Source: Bremia lactucae
Taxonomy: Eukaryota > Oomycota > Peronosporomycetes > Peronosporales > Peronosporaceae
Length of the DNA stretch: 11,481 nucleotides
Assembly (NCBI RefSeq): GCF_004359215.1
Contig: NC_090614.1
Coordinates: 2,460,709-2,472,189 of the forward strand
Reading direction: 5' to 3'
The notes beneath the pieces were generated by a model that saw only the letters and a program-made list of their open reading frames with translations, was not told the DNA's origin and did no database searches. Every line of letters starts with the position of its first letter. Positions within the stretch are counted from its first letter, which is position 1. This document shows, piece by piece, positions 6,977-11,481 of the stretch. The translations under genes and the position numbers were made by a program.

Positions 6977-7148
6977 CTCCTAATGTGAATGCACCCATGT
7001 GCATCACATCCACAAGGGTTGGTCACAAATGTGCACCACACCCGAGTGTTGGGTCTAATTACTATTATTTAGTAATTGACCATCCCCTTAAGTACCAAAT
7101 GTACTTAATGGGGACTGTGTAACATTAGGGCAACTCTAGCCCGTTACA

Positions 7149-7162
7149 CCATCCCCCTCTTT
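7149..7162 (-). other. Polypurine tract next to LTR-A copy 2
   Basis: Minus-strand AAAGAGGGGGATGG directly before the LTR start TGTAACGGGC, matching 1831-1844 with one purine-purine change. Confidence 0.7.
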
Positions 7163-7280
7163 AAGAACGAATTTACATTTTTAAATTCGACAGAGTAGAG
7201 AGAGGAACTGCGAGCAGCTTTACGCGCCGCTAGTTCACTCGATCACTCTCGCGCACGTGTTTCTATACACGGCGCCCAAG

Positions 7281-7371
7281 ATGCCACCTAAAAGGGGCCA
7301 CGTTGGTGGGTCGTCTGCGAAGACGCCCACACAACCTCGCACTAAGCGCACGCGCCGCGTTAATTCGCCGG
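7281..7371 (+). pseudogene. Antisense-oriented ORF of the LTR-A element, copy 2, cut by gap
   Basis: Opens MPPKRGHVGGSSAKTPTQ and continues to the gap edge without a stop. It has the same start and the same 120-base leader after the polypurine tract as copy 1, and keeps the CCA codon that copy 1 has lost (MSKRC there). The basic KRTRRV segment is present. Only 30 codons are visible, so nothing can be said of the rest. Confidence 0.5.
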
Positions 7372-7847
7372 NNNNNNNNNNNNNNNNNNNNNNNNNNNNN
7401 NNNNNNNNNNNNNNNNNNNNNNNNNNNNNNNNNNNNNNNNNNNNNNNNNNNNNNNNNNNNNNNNNNNNNNNNNNNNNNNNNNNNNNNNNNNNNNNNNNNN
7501 NNNNNNNNNNNNNNNNNNNNNNNNNNNNNNNNNNNNNNNNNNNNNNNNNNNNNNNNNNNNNNNNNNNNNNNNNNNNNNNNNNNNNNNNNNNNNNNNNNNN
7601 NNNNNNNNNNNNNNNNNNNNNNNNNNNNNNNNNNNNNNNNNNNNNNNNNNNNNNNNNNNNNNNNNNNNNNNNNNNNNNNNNNNNNNNNNNNNNNNNNNNN
7701 NNNNNNNNNNNNNNNNNNNNNNNNNNNNNNNNNNNNNNNNNNNNNNNNNNNNNNNNNNNNNNNNNNNNNNNNNNNNNNNNNNNNNNNNNNNNNNNNNNNN
7801 NNNNNNNNNNNNNNNNNNNNNNNNNNNNNNNNNNNNNNNNNNNNNNN
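7372..7847. other. Assembly gap (476 N)
   Basis: Separates the start of the plus-strand ORF from the 3' end of minus-strand Gag. A full pol would normally lie between them, so either pol is deleted or the gap length is underestimated. Confidence 0.95.
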
Positions 7848-7975
7848 AACTTCAAGGTGATGAGGGATACCTCATCACCAGGTGCAGAGACACATAATGA
7901 TTCTGTGTGGAGCAACTTTCGTCAAGAGATTTGCAAATTCTCTTGAGGTTGCTGGATCAGTAGGGCGTTGCGCGC
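7848..7975 (-). other. Sequence downstream of Gag, with two strong hairpins
   Basis: Lies just after the Gag stop on the minus strand, where the Gag-protease junction should be, but no protease motif is visible before the gap. It holds a perfect 10-bp hairpin at 7856-7879 (4-base loop) and another at 7922-7945 (TCAAGAGA/TCTCTTGA around an ATTTGCAAAT palindrome). Confidence 0.4.
7856..7879. repeat. 10-bp perfect inverted repeat
   Basis: GGTGATGAGG and CCTCATCACC across a 4-base loop. Confidence 0.85.
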
Positions 7976-8208
7976 CTACTGACCCCGACCGTTTTTTGGC
8001 GGTCCGCCTCGCTTTTGCGACTTCGCAACAACGTCGGACCCGCGACCGTTGCCCTTTTTGACATACGGTCCAAAATTACGTTCAGTACCTTTCGGTGCTG
8101 GGCGTGGGGCACTACACTCATGAGCGTAGTGTCCTGAATTTTGTAGGAATTGCATTTTTGCAATCGCTTATTGCTCGAAAAGCGAGGTCTCTCGCTTTCG
8201 ACGTAAGA

Positions 8209-8231
8209 GAGGTCCATGGGTTATGGACCTC
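8209..8231. repeat. 9-bp perfect inverted repeat in Gag
   Basis: GAGGTCCAT and ATGGACCTC across 5 bases; the Gag nonsense codon 8221-8223 lies at its loop edge. Confidence 0.8.
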
Positions 8232-8270
8232 CTAATTCGTGTCGTCTTGGAGGACGATACGATGACGAAC

Positions 8271-8293
8271 TAGCTTGAGCCTGTCTCAAGCTA
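8271..8293. repeat. 9-bp perfect inverted repeat in Gag
   Basis: TAGCTTGAG and CTCAAGCTA across 5 bases, in the FSLRQAQ coding stretch. Confidence 0.8.
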
Positions 8294-8355
8294 AAGTCCT
8301 CCTGTTCCGCAACAAATATTGCTTCTGTCAAGCGTATCCAGTCCGTAACACCTTG

Positions 8356-8385
8356 CATGAACACCGTAATTAACGTGTGTTCATG
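8356..8385. repeat. 9-bp perfect inverted repeat in Gag
   Basis: CATGAACAC and GTGTTCATG across 12 bases, coding for the HEHTLITVFMQG region. Confidence 0.75.
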
Positions 8386-8621
8386 GACTGGGTTATTTGT
8401 TATACAACTCGCTAATAGTCGTATGTGCTGGGCATATGCGTGAACATCACGCTTGCCTTGCTTGAGTTTCAGTAGCTCTGAACAAGCTCTGAACTCAGGC
8501 CTTGGCGGTTCAAACGTCTGTTTGAGCCGGGCTTTAAAAACCTCTAGCGACCCAAAGACATATGGGTCGCGCAACTTCAGGCCGAATGCCCAAGTTTTGG
8601 CACGACCTGCCAAATTTGACT

Positions 8622-8646
8622 GAGCAAATGCGACTTGCATTTGCTC
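8622..8646. repeat. 10-bp perfect inverted repeat in a conserved Gag motif
   Basis: GAGCAAATGC and GCATTTGCTC across 5 bases; the arms encode EQMQ and AFAQ of the capsid motif MQVAFAQSNLAGRAKTW. Confidence 0.85.
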
Positions 8647-8728
8647 GTCGAAGATGTGACGAGCCCTTATGGCATCGTCCAACTCGACAAAACATCTTAA
8701 GAGGGAGTCTTCTTCGACTCCCCCATAA

Positions 8729-8733
8729 CTTAG
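8729..8733. repeat. Target-site duplication, left copy
   Basis: CTTAG directly before the TG of the solo LTR; identical to 9221-9225. Confidence 0.85.
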
Positions 8734-9220
8734 TGTAATGGGGTACACATCGGTTGGAGAATTGTTGTTGTGGTACATTTACTTTATGGGTAAAATATTC
8801 TTTTATCTAATTTTAAAATAGTTAGTTACTTAAATCCCATTTACTATGGCTTATAAATGTGGTCGCCGCTAGATATAAATCTGTTGGCCAAAATCGATTT
8901 TTAATTAGCTAGGATAAGGTTCTTAGATTTAAATAATTATATAAATTTCAGTTCCCCTTTTTGTTCTTAAAGCGTCAAGTGCCTTCCTAAGGCTTGCGCA
9001 TTGATCTGTAAGAGATAGGAGCCTTTGTAAGGTATATCCTCTTGGGCAGTAGTTGCCACTTGGTTCTACGAATTCCTGAATCCCTTGAACTAGGATTCCT
9101 TAAGCTTTAATAGCTTGTACGACTCCCTGGGTTGTTAAACCCACTACTTCAATAGAACTAAGTGACTCTCTGAGTCTGAAAGTCTTTCTCTGACTTTAGG
9201 AGTGAGGTAGCCCCGCAACA
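8734..9220 (+). mobile_element. Solo LTR-B (copy 2) inserted in minus-strand Gag
   Basis: TGTAATGGGG to CGCAACA, about 487 bp, aligned with LTR-B copy 1 at 4725-5182. It is flanked by CTTAG on both sides and carries no internal region, so it is a solo LTR left by recombination between the two LTRs of a full insertion. Its orientation is opposite to the Gag it disrupts. Compared with copy 1 it has extra bases near 8865-8895 and a different last few bases. Confidence 0.85.
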
Positions 9221-9225
9221 CTTAG
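9221..9225. repeat. Target-site duplication, right copy
   Basis: CTTAG directly after the CA end of the solo LTR. Confidence 0.85.
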
Positions 9226-9269
9226 AGATGTCATATTTAAGGTTTCCTGACAACGCGTGTGCGTCATCC

Positions 9270-9291
9270 CAGGTACAGGGGTCTGTACCTG
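9270..9291. repeat. 9-bp perfect inverted repeat in Gag N-terminus
   Basis: CAGGTACAG and CTGTACCTG across a 4-base loop. Confidence 0.8.
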
Positions 9292-9319
9292 CTGTAACCT
9301 CAACAGTTCTGCCTGTTGA

Positions 9320-9344
9320 TAGCCTTGCTGATTAAGCAAGGCTA
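9320..9344. repeat. 10-bp perfect inverted repeat in Gag N-terminus
   Basis: TAGCCTTGCT and AGCAAGGCTA across 5 bases; a 7-bp hairpin (9300-9319) abuts it and an 8-bp one follows at 9363-9385. Confidence 0.85.
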
Positions 9345-9465
9345 CCTTCTCCTTCGCCTCGTCAAGTTCATGTTGTCTGAACTTGGCGATGGCTGAATGG
9401 AAAGCATCTCTGTCCAAACCGGACAGCATGGCCAAGATGTCATCGTTCCATGCGGCCGAACTCAT

Positions 9466-9608
9466 TTGTTCGACCGCACCCCTTTATATGTCACTTAGAA
9501 AGGAATAGCGATCACACGAAACGTGATGCGTTTTTCCATTATTTTCTAACATGTCCATGTTACATGATAGAACTGTGCTCCTTGGACGGACTACGAAGTA
9601 CAGCCAGA
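9466..9608 (-). other. Leader upstream of Gag, with a primer-site-like TGG
   Basis: On the minus strand this is the region between the candidate LTR-C and the Gag ATG. TGGCTGTACTTCG begins at 9606, two bases inside the LTR-C edge, the same spacing as the primer-site candidate of LTR-B. No other feature is seen apart from a TAACATG/CATGTTA hairpin at 9547-9562. Confidence 0.35.
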
Positions 9609-9719
9609 TGTAACGGGGCACTACTGACTTGTGCTCCCTCAGTACAAGTCCACTTCGCACTGCCTCAGTGCGAGTAATGCCTCACGTCACTTCACGAACA
9701 CTAGTACGTGCAGAGGAAG

Positions 9720-9751
9720 ACCCTCTTTAAAACACTTGCTCTAAAGAGGGT
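9720..9751. repeat. 10-bp perfect inverted repeat in LTR-C
   Basis: ACCCTCTTTA and TAAAGAGGGT across 12 bases. Confidence 0.8.
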
Positions 9752-9936
9752 TGATATGGAAGTGTATCCATTTAATTAAGTTCTTCTTGTCTATCTACTT
9801 AATACCAACTTAATTATAATCTAATACAAACATGTAATTAAGTCTTATCAGTCTTTCTCTTTGCGCGCGTCCAGCGCTGACTGAACCGCAGAGAAAGTAG
9901 ATATTATGGTCTATATCTACCAATCGATAAACTTTA

Positions 9937-9964
9937 AGAATATTACCATGTAAAGTAATATTCT
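9937..9964. repeat. 10-bp perfect inverted repeat in LTR-C
   Basis: AGAATATTAC and GTAATATTCT across 8 bases. Confidence 0.8.
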
Positions 9965-10026
9965 CCAAATAGTATCTACCTTTTAGATAATATATTAATT
10001 AACAACCTTTATACACGGCGCCCAAG

Positions 10027-10774
10027 ATGCCACCTAAAAGGGGCCACGTTGGTGGGTCGTCTGCGAAGACGCCCACTCAACATCACACTAAGCGCACGCG
10101 CCGCGTTAACTCGCCGGCCGCGTCTAATGCCTTCGTCGGAACGCCGACAGCTACTGCTGCTGTCGCGTTAAACGGGGCTAAAGGATCCAACCCCCTTAAA
10201 CAGTAAGGATGCTGATCCGTCGCTCATTGTCGACTGCAATGAGTCGACACCGTTGCCGTCACCTCATAGTAGTGATGCGGACAACGAGCTCATGAGGAAG
10301 GATGATGGCGCATTATTGCCCATCCAAACTTCTCTCATGACTAACAACATGGAGACAGCAACATTTACAAATGCTGTCTCGTCGTCTGCGCTGGATGGCG
10401 CAGCGACAGGTAATAAGAGCATTGCCCATTAAGGCGCAGACGCTTCTCCATTGGGTATAACCACAACGCCTTATGCTCAGACCATAATCCATAATGGTTC
10501 TGACATAGAGGATTCGGAGCCTAAAGCTCCGCCGACGACACGTGAACGTGCTCAGTCGGTGTCACAAGCCAGTCGTTTAGAACGTGGCTATGTGACGGGT
10601 GGCATATCACCGATGCCCCCTCCATCTAAATGGTCTCGTTTAGACGGGCCAAGAGCGTCGCTCCTAGAGTGCGCTCGTGTAGACGCACATAATTGTTATT
10701 GTGTCTTTAAATCATGGAGGGCTCAGGGAAAATTGCTTGGGCGTATTATCCCGATCCCGGTCGTATTGCGTTAA
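10027..10774 (+). pseudogene. Copy 3 of the LTR-A element's antisense-type ORF, damaged
   Basis: Near-identical by eye to 1963-2739. Opens MPPKRGHVGGSSAKTPTQ; the first frame ends at TAA 10204-10206, and the homologous reading moves to the next frame at the same point as in copy 1. In that frame TAA at 10430-10432 replaces the AAA codon of copy 1, and TAA at 10772-10774 replaces a Ser codon. Homology to copy 1 stops after GGAATT at about 10805. Upstream homology begins only at TATACACGGCG (about 10010), unlike the LTR-A leaders at 1845 and 7163. So this copy has been joined to a different upstream sequence. Confidence 0.6.
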
Positions 10775-10780
10775 AATGAA

Positions 10781-11481
10781 ATGCCCGACCAATACGAGGT
10801 GGAATTGTCAGGACGACCATTGTCGCCAGCTGTTGGATCACTTTGGTGGACGAAAAGTAACCTGTCGGACCGTAATCCACGTTTTACGTCTGGTTTTTGG
10901 CGACATGTGTTCGAGCTGCTAGGTAGCAAGCTCCACATGTCGACCGCAGATCATCGCCAGACCGATGACCAAACAGAACGTGCCAATCGGGTCGTGGCGG
11001 ATGTCTTGCGCACTATAGCAACTCCCAAAGAGTGGAGCAAGCAATTGCCCTTTGTGGAGTTCGCTATAAATAACAGTGTCCACGCCAGTACGGGTGAGAC
11101 ACCGTTTTATATTAACGGACTGCGCCATCCTCGGACGCCAGTCTCGTTTGTGCGCAGCCCGAGTCTTAGTGGGGGAGGGCCCCTCACTATGCTCGGTGCG
11201 AAAGAGGGACATAGTTTCGTCAATATGACGATGACCCATGAGGGTATCATCTCAAAGACAGAAACTTGCCCTAGTGACCCTGCCAGTTTAGCAGTGGTCA
11301 ATAAAACTACGCCTTATGACCGACCTCTTGGCGGTATCATAGGCGAGTTTGATGCTAAAAGCGTGAGCGAGGCTCAACGCTTTGTGGATGAGCGATTAGC
11401 CATCACACGTAAAGTCCGTGACGCAATGGCAAGCGCACAGGACAAGCAAAAAGAATATGCGGACCGAAATGGTCGCAAAAA
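10781..11481 (+). pseudogene. pol: Integrase fused in frame to the ORF tail, open to the window end
   Basis: The frame of the preceding ORF runs on after its last stop as MPDQYEVE and passes without a break into integrase from about 10806. SDRNPRFTSGFW holds the second catalytic Asp, and MSTADHRQTDDQTERANRV the catalytic Glu, 35 residues apart, as in D,D-35-E integrases. VEFAINNSVHASTGETPFY and the variable loop follow, then KEYADRNGR at the window edge. No stop in 233 codons. The integrase N-terminus with the HHCC zinc finger and first Asp is absent, and two residues of the QTDGQTE block are changed (P to R, G to D). From 10920 it matches 4285-3736 in inverted orientation with few differences and keeps the frame that copy has lost. 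It is best read as a deletion or rearrangement product. Confidence 0.75.

Larger units (their letters stand above)
6610..7148 (-). repeat. LTR-A copy 2 (complete, 3' LTR)
   Basis: On the minus strand it runs TGTAACGGGC (7148) to GCATTACA (6610): TGTAA...TTACA ends, about 539 bp, preceded by a polypurine tract. It is the more complete partner of 1346-1830. Features inside: TGACGTCA at 6751-6758 (a perfect CRE/ATF-type palindrome), a 9-bp hairpin at 6868-6889, a stem-loop at 6902-6928, two adjacent TGACG..CGTCA inverted repeats (6935-6953, 6956-6976) where copy 1 has one, a hairpin at 7084-7113 and the TGTAAC/GTTACA inverted repeat at 7118-7148. The possible target duplication on the left is CACGT (6605-6609); its partner would be at the far end of the element and is not identified. 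Confidence 0.75.
7976..9465 (-). pseudogene. gag: Ty3/gypsy Gag with capsid domain and broken CCHC knuckle, split by a solo LTR
   Basis: Starts at ATG 9465 (MSSAAWNDDILAMLSGLDRD), with a helical Gln-rich region, then is interrupted at 9225 by LTR-B copy 2. Removing the LTR and one CTTAG, the frame continues exactly into YGGVEEDSLLRCFVELDDA and the retrotransposon Gag (capsid) core: MQVAFAQSNLAGRAKTWA, DPYVFGSLEVFKARLKQTFE, KQGKRDVHAYAQHIRLL. Shorter than usual at GVTDW, where a few residues seem deleted before AEQEDFSLRQA. A TAA at 8221-8223 falls just before PMDLSYVESE. The CCHC knuckle (8154-8114) has its second Cys as Tyr and a one-base shift before GHYAHEC. The basic C-terminus ends at TAG 7976-7978. 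It forms the virus-like particle and binds element RNA when intact. Dead here. Confidence 0.85.
9609..10015. repeat. Candidate LTR-C, orientation unresolved
   Basis: Plus strand TGTAACGGGG to TTTATACA, about 407 bp, with TG...CA ends and a start like those of LTR-A and LTR-B. It is unrelated by eye to both. There is no second copy and no target duplication. Read plus, it precedes the ORF at 10027 but lacks a TGG primer site (CGGCGCCC follows). Read minus, it precedes Gag with a TGG site two bases away. It is rich in perfect hairpins: 9626-9650, 9655-9673, 9720-9751, 9808-9843, 9853-9897 and 9937-9964. Confidence 0.4.

Noticed and set aside
9450..9677. Plus-strand 75-codon frame across the Gag start
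   Set aside because: Overlaps Gag start and the LTR-C edge; no similarity or composition support.
10010..10026. Plus-strand primer-binding site CGGCGCCC after LTR-C
   Set aside because: Lacks the TGG needed to pair with tRNA CCA, and the same bases occur in the LTR-A leaders far from an LTR end.

Overview
This window looks like a repeat-rich, non-genic stretch of a eukaryotic genome, most likely an oomycete (Phytophthora or downy-mildew type). Everything recognisable is LTR-retrotransposon material of the Ty3/gypsy class: Gag with a CCHC knuckle remnant, aspartic protease, the start of a reverse transcriptase, DDE integrase with a GPY/F module and a chromodomain. The oomycete assignment rests on my recognition of the Gag and chromo-integrase motifs and the TGTAAYGGGS LTR ends. 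No host gene, rRNA, tRNA or CRISPR is visible. There are three N-runs (4286-4658, 6267-6366, 7372-7847); the middle one is exactly 100 N, so its true size is unknown.

Layout. 1-1345 (+): a broken pol relic with the protease end, a decayed linker and the RT start, fused by a large internal deletion to an integrase scrap. 1346-4285: the 3' part of a minus-strand chromovirus-like element (integrase and chromodomain ending at 2899, then a 3' region, a polypurine tract and an LTR called here LTR-A). Its 3' region carries a long ORF on the opposite (+) strand from 1963. 4725-5923 (+): LTR-B, a primer-binding-like site, a damaged Gag start and a damaged protease. 5924-6609: no recognisable gene. 6610-7148: a second, more complete LTR-A, followed by its polypurine tract and the start of the same (+) ORF, then a gap. 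7976-9465 (-): a Gag gene split by a solo LTR-B (8734-9220) with a clean 5-bp target duplication. 9609-10015: a third LTR-like segment (LTR-C). 10027-11481 (+): a third copy of the (+) ORF fused in frame to integrase that runs off the window. This integrase is an inverted copy of the 3736-4285 segment.

Nothing here is an intact element. All coding parts carry nonsense changes, frameshifts, deletions or insertions. The order of events is partly readable: the Gag on the minus strand is older than the LTR-B insertion inside it, and the solo LTR shows that a full element inserted and then recombined out.

Two patterns go beyond ordinary retrotransposon debris. First, the window is saturated with short perfect inverted repeats (stems of 8-13 bp every few tens of bases), concentrated at 1-720, 7850-8720 and 9270-9965, in LTRs, linkers and conserved Gag and protease motifs alike. 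Second, the family appears to carry an antisense ORF between the chromodomain and the 3' LTR, present in three copies, which may extend into the pol C-terminus as a coiled-coil protein. Both are inferences from reading by eye and need the checks listed.
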